A stretch of 64,000 nt of DNA, from positions 62,001 to 126,000 of the forward strand of contig NZ_JAYFUL010000011.1 in assembly GCF_034928825.1 (NCBI RefSeq), written 5' to 3'. The position numbers and the translations under genes are program-made. Below the pieces are notes generated by a model, which worked only from the letters and a program-made list of their open reading frames with translations, was not told the origin of the DNA and did no database searches. The DNA comes from Arcicella aquatica. GTDB lineage: Bacteria; Bacteroidota; Bacteroidia; Cytophagales; Spirosomataceae. Numbering within the stretch: the stretch's first letter is position 1; every line of letters starts with the position of its first letter. This document shows positions 35,714 to 43,892 of this stretch, piece after piece.

Positions 35714-38140
35714 ATGAAAAAGTTAATCTTAATATTTGTCACCATCATCAGTACGATGGTTTGCATGGGTCAGGAGAGCGTGTATCAGCATCCCCCACAA
35801 GCTATTGAAGATTTATTGTTAGGTAAAATTACCCCAACAGTTAGAACGAATTCTAAAGGAAGCGTTTTGCTTATTTTAGAAAACAATGCCTTGCCGACAG
35901 TTGCAGAATTGGCAGAGCCTGAAATCAGAGTAGCTGGGATGAGAATTAATCCCAAAAGTAATTCACCAAGCAGGATTCGCTTTGCAACGGGAATTAAAAT
36001 CCTGTTTATTGATACTAAAGTAGAAGTTGAGGTAAAAAACTTACCTAAAAATCCATTGATTGCTAATATTAAATGGTCGCCTGATGAAACAAAGTTTGCT
36101 TTTACGCATAACAGACCCGACGGAGTGGAGCTTTGGTATGTGGATATGCAAACCTTGGACGCTCATAGGATTGAAAAAATTACAGTCAATTCAGTGTTTG
36201 ATTCGCCCTATGAGTGGCTGAATGACAGCAAAAATATTATGGTATTGACGGTTCCTCCAAGAATGGATCCGCCGACAAAACTAAACATCATAAAAGGGCC
36301 AGTGGTACAAGAAAGCAACGGACAAAAAAATGCTTCGCGTACTTATCAAGATTTACTAAAAAGTCCATACGACCAAGCAGTGTTTGATTATTATGGTGAA
36401 TCTCAAATTGTTAAGACCGACCTTGTAAAGGGAAAGATATTAAAAATAGGAAGGGTAGCTGTTTATAAAAACATCAGCGTATCTCCCGATGGCACTTGCC
36501 TAATGACTAAAAAAGTGCAACGTCCGTACTCTTATACGTTACCGATGTACAGGTTCCCTGAAAAAGTAGATATATGGCTTACGAAAGACGGCAGTTTTTT
36601 GAAAAATATCGCAGATATTCCTTTGCAAGAGAATATTCCTATCGGGTATGATGCCGTAACCGAACTACCTAGAGGGCATGCTTGGCGACCAGACGTGAAG
36701 GCTTCGTTGTGGTGGTTGGAAGCGCAGGATGGTGGCGACCCAAAACGAGTAACAGATGTGAGGGATAAAATGTATACGTGGAGTTATCCATTCGAGGGCA
36801 ATCCTGATGAAGTGCTGACATCAAAATACAGGGTTAGTTACATGTCGTGGGGTAACGATAAATTTGCGATGACCTCGGAATACTGGAACGCTACTCGACG
36901 ATACATTAGTCGAGTAATTGACCCATCTCTTAAAAAAGAGCCTCGTCTTTTGTATGATATTTCTGCGGAAGATATTTATAATCAACCCGGTAATCCAGAG
37001 GTACTGAGAAATAAATTTGGGAAATTCACCATGGCTATTTCAGACAATGACGAGATGTTAACCTTCGGAGCAGGAGCAACGCCAGAAGGAAACAGACCTT
37101 TTATCGATCAGGTAAACTTAGCTACTGGCGAAACCAAAAGACTATGGCAATGCGATAAAAACCACTATGAATATGCTATTTCTGTATTGAATAGAGATAA
37201 AATGCAATTCCTTACCCGACGAGAGTCCCTAACTGAAAACCCTAATTATTACATCCGAGATTTGTCGACAGATTCATCTTTTATTACACCATTAACCAAC
37301 TTTGAACATCCATATCCACAGCTTAAAAATGTACAGAAAAAGGTATTGAAATATAAACGTTCCGACGGTATTGATTTGACGGCTGAACTTTATTTACCTG
37401 CTGACTATACGCCTGCACGTGGGCCTCTGCCTACGCTTATGTGGGCTTATCCAGAGGAATATAAATCAAAAGAGGGGGCAAGCCAGCAAAATATTTCGTC
37501 TAATGAATTTGTCCGATTGCCCATTCTTTCGCCCATCTATTTTGTTACGCAGGGCTATGCAGTGTTGGACAATGTGAAAATTCCCATCATTGGCGAAGAA
37601 GGAAAAGAAGCAAACGATACTTTTATAGAGCAGATTACGGCAAGTGCCAAAGCTGCTATTAACGAAGGAGTACGTTTAGGAGTGGTAGATTCCAGCAAAG
37701 TCGCTATTGGTGGGCATTCATACGGTGCTTTTATGACAGCTAACCTCTTAACGCATACCAACTTATTTAAAGCAGGTTTTGCTTGTAGTGGTGCTTATAA
37801 CAGAACGCTTACGCCCTTTGGTTTTCAGACAGAGGAACGTAATTATTGGCAAAGTCCAGCGATGTATAATACTATATCGCCCTTTCAAAATGCCAATAAA
37901 ATGAAGCATGCATTACTGCTTTTTCATGGTGATGCTGATAATAATCCTGGGACATTTACCCTACAAAGTGAACGATATTTTTTAGCCTTGAAAGGGCTGG
38001 GAGCGACCACAAGGTATGTTAATCTACCACATGAATCACATGGTTATCGTGGCAAAGAGAACCTTCTTCAAGTGTATGCAGAAATCAATAACTGGTTTCA
38101 AAAATATGTAGTAAAAAACGAATTTTCAATTAATAAATAA
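35714..38140 (+). CDS. S9D-type glutamyl endopeptidase, exported
   Basis: An 808-residue serine peptidase with a signal peptide (MKKLILIFVTIISTMVCMGQ), an N-terminal propeller-like region and a C-terminal alpha/beta-hydrolase domain. The catalytic residues are Ser669 (GGHSYGAFMT), Asp742 (HGDADNNPGT) and His776 (LPHESHGY). The stretch ACSGAYNRTLTPFGFQTEERN and the motifs around the triad match the S9D glutamyl endopeptidase branch (as in plastid CGEP), which cuts after Glu. Placed right after lanB, it probably trims exported peptides in the periplasm. Every precursor core has Glu in the linker. Other oligopeptidase activity cannot be excluded. Confidence 0.8.
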   Translation: MKKLILIFVTIISTMVCMGQESVYQHPPQAIEDLLLGKITPTVRTNSKGSVLLILENNALPTVAELAEPEIRVAGMRINPKSNSPSRIRFATGIKILFIDTKVEVEVKNLPKNPLIANIKWSPDETKFAFTHNRPDGVELWYVDMQTLDAHRIEKITVNSVFDSPYEWLNDSKNIMVLTVPPRMDPPTKLNIIKGPVVQESNGQKNASRTYQDLLKSPYDQAVFDYYGESQIVKTDLVKGKILKIGRVAVYKNISVSPDGTCLMTKKVQRPYSYTLPMYRFPEKVDIWLTKDGSFLKNIADIPLQENIPIGYDAVTELPRGHAWRPDVKASLWWLEAQDGGDPKRVTDVRDKMYTWSYPFEGNPDEVLTSKYRVSYMSWGNDKFAMTSEYWNATRRYISRVIDPSLKKEPRLLYDISAEDIYNQPGNPEVLRNKFGKFTMAISDNDEMLTFGAGATPEGNRPFIDQVNLATGETKRLWQCDKNHYEYAISVLNRDKMQFLTRRESLTENPNYYIRDLSTDSSFITPLTNFEHPYPQLKNVQKKVLKYKRSDGIDLTAELYLPADYTPARGPLPTLMWAYPEEYKSKEGASQQNISSNEFVRLPILSPIYFVTQGYAVLDNVKIPIIGEEGKEANDTFIEQITASAKAAINEGVRLGVVDSSKVAIGGHSYGAFMTANLLTHTNLFKAGFACSGAYNRTLTPFGFQTEERNYWQSPAMYNTISPFQNANKMKHALLLFHGDADNNPGTFTLQSERYFLALKGLGATTRYVNLPHESHGYRGKENLLQVYAEINNWFQKYVVKNEFSINK

Positions 38141-38160
38141 CCGTTTAAACAGGAAATATT

Positions 38161-38355
38161 ATGAGACAAACAGTTGGAAACCTAATAGAGAAGATTCTTA
38201 ACAGACCGAAAAATGCAGAACCGATTGAGTTCTTGACCGATGAAATGTCGCTACAGGTGCGTGGTGGAGACCGAGAATATACCCCCATGTACGATGATAA
38301 ATCCAAGGATATCGACTGGGGAAGAGCAGCAATCTTACTCGATAATTTAAAATAA
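38161..38355 (+). CDS. Double-Gly RiPP-like peptide, possible radical SAM substrate 1
   Basis: A 64-residue peptide unlike the lanthipeptides. The leader-like part ends EMSLQVRGG (Gly35-Gly36), and a 28-residue follower reads DREYTPMYDDKSKDIDWGRA and so on. It has no cysteine. It lies 20 bases after the S9 peptidase and two genes before the radical SAM/SPASM enzyme. Aromatic residues with a small or polar neighbour at +1 and +2 (WGR, YTP) are possible cyclophane sites; this is inference. It could instead be a small accessory protein with a fortuitous Gly-Gly. Confidence 0.55.
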   Translation: MRQTVGNLIEKILNRPKNAEPIEFLTDEMSLQVRGGDREYTPMYDDKSKDIDWGRAAILLDNLK

Positions 38356-38385
38356 GTTATTCACCAAGTTAAATAACATCATACC

Positions 38386-38568
38386 ATGGCAAAGAAAAAA
38401 TTCTTCATCAAAAAGGATGAAAAAGATGCTAAAAAGAAAGCATTGGAGCATTTTAATACCGAAGAAAATCAGATTATTTCTGAGGATGTTTTAGGTGGTT
38501 TTCGCCAATATGGAGGTAAAAATCCAGATCCTACAGAGCCACCACCACCAGCTCCGCCAGCAGAATAG
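38386..38568 (+). CDS. Double-Gly RiPP-like peptide, possible radical SAM substrate 2
   Basis: A 60-residue peptide, very Lys-rich at its N-terminus, with a leader-like ISEDVLGG and a C-terminal part FRQYGGKNPDPTEPPPPAPP ending in PAE. It lacks cysteine. It directly precedes the radical SAM gene (27 bases), the usual place for a substrate. The aromatic FRQ and YGG sites are candidates for crosslinking, and the proline-rich tail is unusual for a RiPP core. Confidence that it is expressed is fair; its function is inferred from position. Confidence 0.55.
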   Translation: MAKKKFFIKKDEKDAKKKALEHFNTEENQIISEDVLGGFRQYGGKNPDPTEPPPPAPPAE

Positions 38569-38595
38569 TAATTTTCATTAACGTATCAGTTAGCC

Positions 38596-39798
38596 ATGAG
38601 AGATAAATCAATTTGCAAAGTGTTGATTATGAGGGTTGCAAGTCGTTGCAACCTAAATTGTACTTATTGTTATATGTACAATGTGGGAGATGAGTCTTTC
38701 AAAAGTCAACCTAAATTCATGAGTATTGATACTGTTGATAAAGTTATTGAGCAAGTCGGATTGCATTGTGAAACAAATAATTTAAAGTCATTTGAATTTA
38801 TATTTCACGGTGGCGAGCCTATGCTTATTTCAAAGGAGTTTTATAAATACTTTGTAGCACAAGCAAAAGAAAAGCTTCCTATCCAGACTAAGCTTTTTTT
38901 TGCTATCCAAACCAATGGAATATTGTTGTCTGAAGAATGGTGCAAAGTATTTAGTGAACTAAAAATTGAGATAGGTATCAGCATTGATGGTTATGAAGAG
39001 AGCCATGATAAATATAGAATAAACCATAGTGGAAATGGCTCATTTCGGTCAGTCATGCAAGGGTTTAAGATTGCCTCTGAATCGGCTTATCTTCAGAAGA
39101 TTCCTGGGGTTTTATCGGTCATCAATATTCAGGCTGATGCAGAAAAATTCTTTTATTTTTTGAAAGAATATAAGATTCAATTAATCGATTTTTTATTACC
39201 TGACTGCTCTTATGAAAAACTTCCTCTGGGCTACGAGGATGGTATAAATGATAGGACATTGTATGCAGATTGGTTGATTATTCTTTTTGATTTGTGGTTC
39301 ACTGATAATACCAATGGACCACAGATTATCTTTTTTGAACAACTCGTGAAAATCATCATTGGTATTGATGAGGGCTTTGAATACATTGGCAATAGAAAAG
39401 CAGAATTTTTAACGATTGAAACCGATGGTTCTATTGAGGTAACAGGCTCTTTTAAAGTTTGTGGTGATGGCTTTACCAAAAAGGGTTATAACATTCATAC
39501 ACATACGTTAGAGGAATCTTTGGAAGATGAGCTTGCACAAAGATATATCAATGGCCATGACAACTTATGTTCAAAATGCCAAGCTTGTCCGATTGTGGAA
39601 GTATGTGGGGGAGGGTTCGTGGCTCACCGCTATAGCAAACATAACGGTTTTGATAATCCTTCAGTATACTGTCTGGATTTAATGAAATTGATTACTCATG
39701 TTCAGAACAAAGTACTTGATTACCTGCCTATTGAATTAGTAGAGGAGAGCGAGCTTACTTATCTGTCATTTGAAGAATTAAAGCATAATAACATTTAA
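38596..39798 (+). CDS. Radical SAM/SPASM peptide-modifying enzyme
   Basis: A 400-residue radical SAM enzyme with the CxxxCxxC cluster motif at Cys18, Cys22 and Cys25 (RCNLNCTYCYMYN). A C-terminal SPASM-type cysteine set follows (VCGDGF, LCSKCQACPIVEVCGGG, YCLDL), ligating auxiliary iron-sulfur clusters. The sequence around CYMYN and DESF..QPKFMS resembles the cyclophane-forming rSAM families (FxsB-like) by eye, so C-C or C-N crosslinking of aromatic residues is a reasonable guess. Its substrates could be the two small peptides immediately upstream or the lanthipeptides. It is followed by the exporter after 13 bases. Confidence 0.8.
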   Translation: MRDKSICKVLIMRVASRCNLNCTYCYMYNVGDESFKSQPKFMSIDTVDKVIEQVGLHCETNNLKSFEFIFHGGEPMLISKEFYKYFVAQAKEKLPIQTKLFFAIQTNGILLSEEWCKVFSELKIEIGISIDGYEESHDKYRINHSGNGSFRSVMQGFKIASESAYLQKIPGVLSVINIQADAEKFFYFLKEYKIQLIDFLLPDCSYEKLPLGYEDGINDRTLYADWLIILFDLWFTDNTNGPQIIFFEQLVKIIIGIDEGFEYIGNRKAEFLTIETDGSIEVTGSFKVCGDGFTKKGYNIHTHTLEESLEDELAQRYINGHDNLCSKCQACPIVEVCGGGFVAHRYSKHNGFDNPSVYCLDLMKLITHVQNKVLDYLPIELVEESELTYLSFEELKHNNI

Positions 39799-39811
39799 AA
39801 AACTTGAACTT

Positions 39812-42130
39812 ATGATAGCCAGCAGCAAATATAAATTTTATCGTCAGCTCGACTATATGGACTGCGGACCTACTTGCCTCAAGATGATATCAGCTTATTA
39901 TGGTGTTGATTATCCGCTTGATTTCCTGAGAGCTAACTCTTTTATTACACGCCAAGGAGTGAGTCTGTTAGGAATTAGTGAGGCAGCCGAAAAAATTGGA
40001 TTCAAAACCCTCGGAGCTAAACTTTCTTACGAGCAATTGTTTGACGAAGTACCCAAGCCTTGTATCCTTCACTGGAATCAAGAGCATTTCGTGGTACTTT
40101 ACGATATGAAACGGCCTAATTTTAAATTACCCTTTTCTAAAAATAATTCGGATAGGATTTTATTAGGAGACCCTGCCCATGGCTTAGTATGGCTTGATAA
40201 GGAAAACTTTATGAAATCGTGGGTGAGTACCTCCGACAATAAAGGAGTGAGCTTACTATTAGAACCGACCAACCAATTCTACGAAACTGCTGAGGAAAAA
40301 CAAAAGGAGTCGATGGGATTCAAGTTCCTGTTTCAATACATGACTCCCTATAAAAAATACTTGGTTCAAATTATCCTTGGAATGCTGTTCGGCAGTTTAC
40401 TGTCAATGATTTTCCCATTCTTGACACAAAGTATGGTAGATTACGGTATTCAGCGACAAAATCATCAATTTATAAAACTAATATTAATCTCCCAACTGCT
40501 TCTCTTTCTAGGCGGTATGGCGGTTGATATGATTCGAAATTGGATTTTGTTACACATCAATGCAAGGATGAGTGTGTCTATTATTTCCAATTTTTTATTA
40601 AAACTAATGCGATTACCCATTAGTTATTTTGAATCAAAAAATACGGGAGATATTTCTCAGCGGATTAATGACCACCATAGGATAGAATCTTTCCTCACGG
40701 GTTCAACCCTTCAGACGTTATTCTCGTTTATCAACCTCATTATTTTCTCGATAATATTAGGGATTTATAGTACCTCTATATTAACTGTCTTTGCGGCTGG
40801 GAGTATTGCTTCAATCATTTGGGTAGTCCTTTTTTTAGAAAAACGCAAAGACTTGGACTATAAACGCTTTCAGAGTTTAAGAGAAAATCAGAATAGTATC
40901 TATGAATTGATTACGGGTATGCAGGAAATTAAATTGAATAACTGCGAAAAAGCACGTAGGTGGGAATGGGAGAGAATACAAGCTAAACTGTTCAAAATCA
41001 ATATCAAAAGCTTATCTCTTGAACAGTATCAAGAAGTAGGTTCAACGTTTCTGACCCAGCTCAAAAATATCATTATCTCGTATATGGTGGCATCAGAAGT
41101 GATGAATAACCATATTACTCTAGGGGTAATGCTTAGTATTTCTTATATCATCGGGCAGTTGAATGCACCCCTTACGCAGATTATTAAATTTATGAGAAGT
41201 GTTCAGGATGCCCAAATAAGTTTGGACCGATTGGCAGAAATCCATAATCGCCCAGATGAAGAGGCCGACGAAGAGCAATTAATGGGTAAGGTGTTTTCAA
41301 GCGAACTAGATGATAGTTATGAAGATCAAACGTATTTTATAGAAGAAATTAGCGAAGGCAAAATTTTAAATGGAATGATTAACGCCCGAAAAGGAATAAC
41401 CCTTGAAGATGTTTCATTCAGATATGGTAGTTCGCAAAGTCCATTGATTCTCAAAAACCTTAATTTACATATTCCCGCAGGAAAAGTAACTGCCATCGTT
41501 GGCGCAAGTGGTAGTGGAAAAACTACGCTATTGAAGTTATTATTGAAATTTTACCCACCTAATAATGGTAAAATCTTGGTTAATGGTAACGATTTGAACG
41601 ATTTGTCTGCACGTGAATGGAGAAAAAAATGCGGGACGGTTATGCAAGATGGCTATATTTTTTCAGATACTATCACTCGAAACATTGCGGTAGATGGGGA
41701 AAAAATTGACGAGAAGAAATTGATAAATGCCGTCAGGGTGGCCAATATTCAAGACTATTTACGCAAACTTCCTTTAGGGTTTACCACCAAAATTGGTAGC
41801 ACAGGTTCTGGGCTTAGTGGCGGGCAAAAACAACGTATTTTCATTGCTAGAGCTGTTTATAAGAACCCCACTTACCTATTTTTTGATGAAGCTACCAGTG
41901 CTTTAGATGCCAACAATGAAAATATTATCATGGAGAACCTAGAAAAATTCTTTCATGGTAGAACCGTCGTCGTAATTGCTCATAGACTAAGTACCGTAAA
42001 AAATGCTGACCAGATAATTGTCATGGAAAATGGCGAAATCAGAGAAAAGGGTACTCATGTAGAGCTAGCCTCACAAAAGGGGTATTATTATGAGTTAGTC
42101 AAAAATCAATTAGACTTAGAAACAGCATAG
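39812..42130 (+). CDS. C39-peptidase-containing ABC exporter (PCAT)
   Basis: A 772-residue bacteriocin-type exporter. An N-terminal C39 peptidase (Cys18 in DCGPTCL, His92 in QEHFVVL, Asp in LGDPAHG) removes double-Gly leaders. A six-helix transmembrane domain (about 165-470) and an ATPase follow, with Walker A GASGSGKTT, signature LSGGQKQR and DEATSAL. It processes and exports Gly-Gly peptides across the inner membrane. As the only PCAT here it probably serves both the five lanthipeptides and the two radical SAM-linked peptides. The next gene supplies an HlyD-type partner. Confidence 0.92.
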   Translation: MIASSKYKFYRQLDYMDCGPTCLKMISAYYGVDYPLDFLRANSFITRQGVSLLGISEAAEKIGFKTLGAKLSYEQLFDEVPKPCILHWNQEHFVVLYDMKRPNFKLPFSKNNSDRILLGDPAHGLVWLDKENFMKSWVSTSDNKGVSLLLEPTNQFYETAEEKQKESMGFKFLFQYMTPYKKYLVQIILGMLFGSLLSMIFPFLTQSMVDYGIQRQNHQFIKLILISQLLLFLGGMAVDMIRNWILLHINARMSVSIISNFLLKLMRLPISYFESKNTGDISQRINDHHRIESFLTGSTLQTLFSFINLIIFSIILGIYSTSILTVFAAGSIASIIWVVLFLEKRKDLDYKRFQSLRENQNSIYELITGMQEIKLNNCEKARRWEWERIQAKLFKINIKSLSLEQYQEVGSTFLTQLKNIIISYMVASEVMNNHITLGVMLSISYIIGQLNAPLTQIIKFMRSVQDAQISLDRLAEIHNRPDEEADEEQLMGKVFSSELDDSYEDQTYFIEEISEGKILNGMINARKGITLEDVSFRYGSSQSPLILKNLNLHIPAGKVTAIVGASGSGKTTLLKLLLKFYPPNNGKILVNGNDLNDLSAREWRKKCGTVMQDGYIFSDTITRNIAVDGEKIDEKKLINAVRVANIQDYLRKLPLGFTTKIGSTGSGLSGGQKQRIFIARAVYKNPTYLFFDEATSALDANNENIIMENLEKFFHGRTVVVIAHRLSTVKNADQIIVMENGEIREKGTHVELASQKGYYYELVKNQLDLETA

Positions 42131-42162
42131 CAATAATATTTATCATAAACTATTAATTAACC

Positions 42163-42885
42163 ATGCCAGAGCAAAGTAGCAGTTTCGAACTCAGGAGCGA
42201 AGAGATCCAAGAAATTATCGGGCTTGTTCCACATTGGATTGTTAGATGGGGTATTACTGTCTTATTCTCAATCCTGTTTGTATTCATCCTTACGTCATAT
42301 TGGGTTAGTTATCCAGATGTTGCTCAGGCAAACGCTCTGATAACAACAACGATACAACCTAAAAAAGTATCATGGATGGCAACGCCACCATTGGAGTATA
42401 AATTGACGGTCGTTGATTCTCAGATTGTTAAAAAAGGTGATACATTGTTCATTGAAAATAATGTACAGACCAATGAAAAATTTTATGAAGTATCTACTGT
42501 AGCAGGGCGCGTGATTATACTAAGGGCTACTGACAATAACCCTAATAAATCAACTATCATAGTAACGCCTGCAATGTCTAGTTATCGTGTACAATTGTCA
42601 TTACCCATAAAAGGCGTTGGACAGATTAAAGTAGGGCAACGAGTACAAATAAAACTAGACCCCTATCCTGTTAATGAATTTGGCTATTTAGAAGGGAAGA
42701 TAACCGCCGTAGTGCCGTATGCTATTGATAACAATTATAGAGCATCTGTTGAACTAACGAACGGGATGAATACTACCAATGGGAAAAAAATTCCGCTTCA
42801 ATATTACCTGATCGGAACAGCAGAAGTGATGCTAGATGAAAAAAGTTTATTAAGTCGTTTTACTGGAGGAAATTTTAATAGATAG
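42163..42885 (+). CDS. Short HlyD-family membrane-fusion protein
   Basis: A 240-residue protein with one N-terminal transmembrane helix (about 28-48, WGITVLFSILFVFILTSYWV) and a beta-barrel/lipoyl-like region (SWMATPPLEYKLTVVDSQIV..., PIKGVGQIKVGQRVQIKLD). HlyD adaptors of such exporters are normally 400 or more residues. Here the long coiled-coil hairpin between lipoyl half-motifs is missing, so direct contact with a TolC-like channel would be difficult. The gene is complete. It may work with a non-TolC route such as the barrel protein encoded divergently. This is inference. Confidence 0.75.
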   Translation: MPEQSSSFELRSEEIQEIIGLVPHWIVRWGITVLFSILFVFILTSYWVSYPDVAQANALITTTIQPKKVSWMATPPLEYKLTVVDSQIVKKGDTLFIENNVQTNEKFYEVSTVAGRVIILRATDNNPNKSTIIVTPAMSSYRVQLSLPIKGVGQIKVGQRVQIKLDPYPVNEFGYLEGKITAVVPYAIDNNYRASVELTNGMNTTNGKKIPLQYYLIGTAEVMLDEKSLLSRFTGGNFNR

Positions 42886-42922
42886 CAAGATGGCACACGT
42901 ATTCTCAATTAATAAAGTATTT

Positions 42923-42954
42923 TTTGCATTTAACACCTAATATTTCTATATTTG
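42923..42954 (+). promoter_or_regulatory. Bacteroidota-type promoter for the LytTR gene
   Basis: TTTG (42923-42926) and TATATTTG (42947-42954, TAnnTTTG) separated by 20 bases, ending 21 bases before the ATG. This is the canonical -33/-7 pair of the phylum, so the regulator gene has its own promoter. Confidence 0.65.
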
Positions 42955-42975
42955 ATTATTATTATATAAATAGTT

Positions 42976-43758
42976 ATGCAAAATTTATTAACCTGTTTAA
43001 TTGTTGATGACGAGCTCTTAGCACAAGAACTCATTGAAAAATTTGTAAATAGAATTCCATATTTACAATGTGTGGGAAAGTGTTTTACAGCAATGGATGC
43101 ACTTGTGATGATTAATGAAAAAAAACCAGATATTATTTTTTTAGATATTAATATGCCAGAAATGACTGGACTAGAATTTTTAAAATCACTTACCAATACT
43201 CGTCCACAGATTATTATTACTACTGCTTACTCTTATCATGCTATAGAAGGTTACGAACACGATGTGGCTGATTTCTTATTAAAACCTTTTCCATTTGATA
43301 GATTCCTAAAGGCAATCAATAAGATTCAGCAACGGATGATTGATAATAAAAACAATGCCCCTGTTGCTACTGAGCCTAAAGAAGCCACTGTTTCTTTGGA
43401 AGGTAAAGACATTAACAAAGAGGAGTCTGAAGAAGAAACATATCTTTTAGTAAAGCAAGACAAAAAGCTCGTGAAAATTTATCCCCATGAAATTATTTTC
43501 ATTGAAGGGATGAAGGATTATCTGAAGATACATACCAAAACAAAGTTTATCGTCATATACATGACGATGACCCGTATTGAACAATTATTACCTAAATCAA
43601 AATTTTTACGCATCAATCGTTCTTTTATCATTTCCTTAGCAGCCATGAAAAGTATTGAAGGCAACATGATTGAAATGTCTAACGATAGGAAGTTAGATAT
43701 TGGTAGTAGCTATCGGGAGAGCCTGAAAGAATACTTTAAAAGCAAAACCTTGATTTAG
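42976..43758 (+). CDS. LytTR-family response regulator
   Basis: A 260-residue regulator: receiver domain (residues 1-120; Asp pair LIVDDELL, phosphoacceptor in IIFLDINMPE) and a C-terminal LytTR DNA-binding domain (about 155-255, KIYPHEIIFIEGMKDYLKIH, FLRINRSFIISL). The partner kinase is the next gene. The pair sits at the end of the biosynthetic operon and is the obvious candidate to control the three shared upstream boxes, though direct binding is not shown. Confidence 0.92.
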   Translation: MQNLLTCLIVDDELLAQELIEKFVNRIPYLQCVGKCFTAMDALVMINEKKPDIIFLDINMPEMTGLEFLKSLTNTRPQIIITTAYSYHAIEGYEHDVADFLLKPFPFDRFLKAINKIQQRMIDNKNNAPVATEPKEATVSLEGKDINKEESEEETYLLVKQDKKLVKIYPHEIIFIEGMKDYLKIHTKTKFIVIYMTMTRIEQLLPKSKFLRINRSFIISLAAMKSIEGNMIEMSNDRKLDIGSSYRESLKEYFKSKTLI

Positions 43759-43798
43759 TAGAAGGTTTATGATAACTTGGTATTTATCAAGAAAACAT

Positions 43799-43867
43799 TT
43801 GACGGTCGATTTTATTAATACAAGCCAGAAGATTATTTTTCTCAACTTGTATTGACGAAATCGACTT
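43799..43867 (+). promoter_or_regulatory. Shared RiPP regulatory box, copy C
   Basis: TTGACGGTCGA with a TTTTATTAATACAAGCC segment (43799-43827), a TATTTTTC -7-like element (43834-43841), then a second TTGACGAAATCGACTT (43852-43867). The first segment resembles copy B (TTTTAATTATTCAAGCG) at 13 of 17 positions. It suggests the kinase gene is in the same regulon. Confidence 0.4.
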
Positions 43868-43892
43868 GTTTATTTTATATCCATTATACAAG

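Noticed and set aside
36000..38140. Classifying the S9 protein as an ordinary prolyl oligopeptidase
   Set aside because: The C-terminal motifs (ACSGAYNRTLTPFGFQ, HGDADNNPGT) match the glutamyl endopeptidase branch better.
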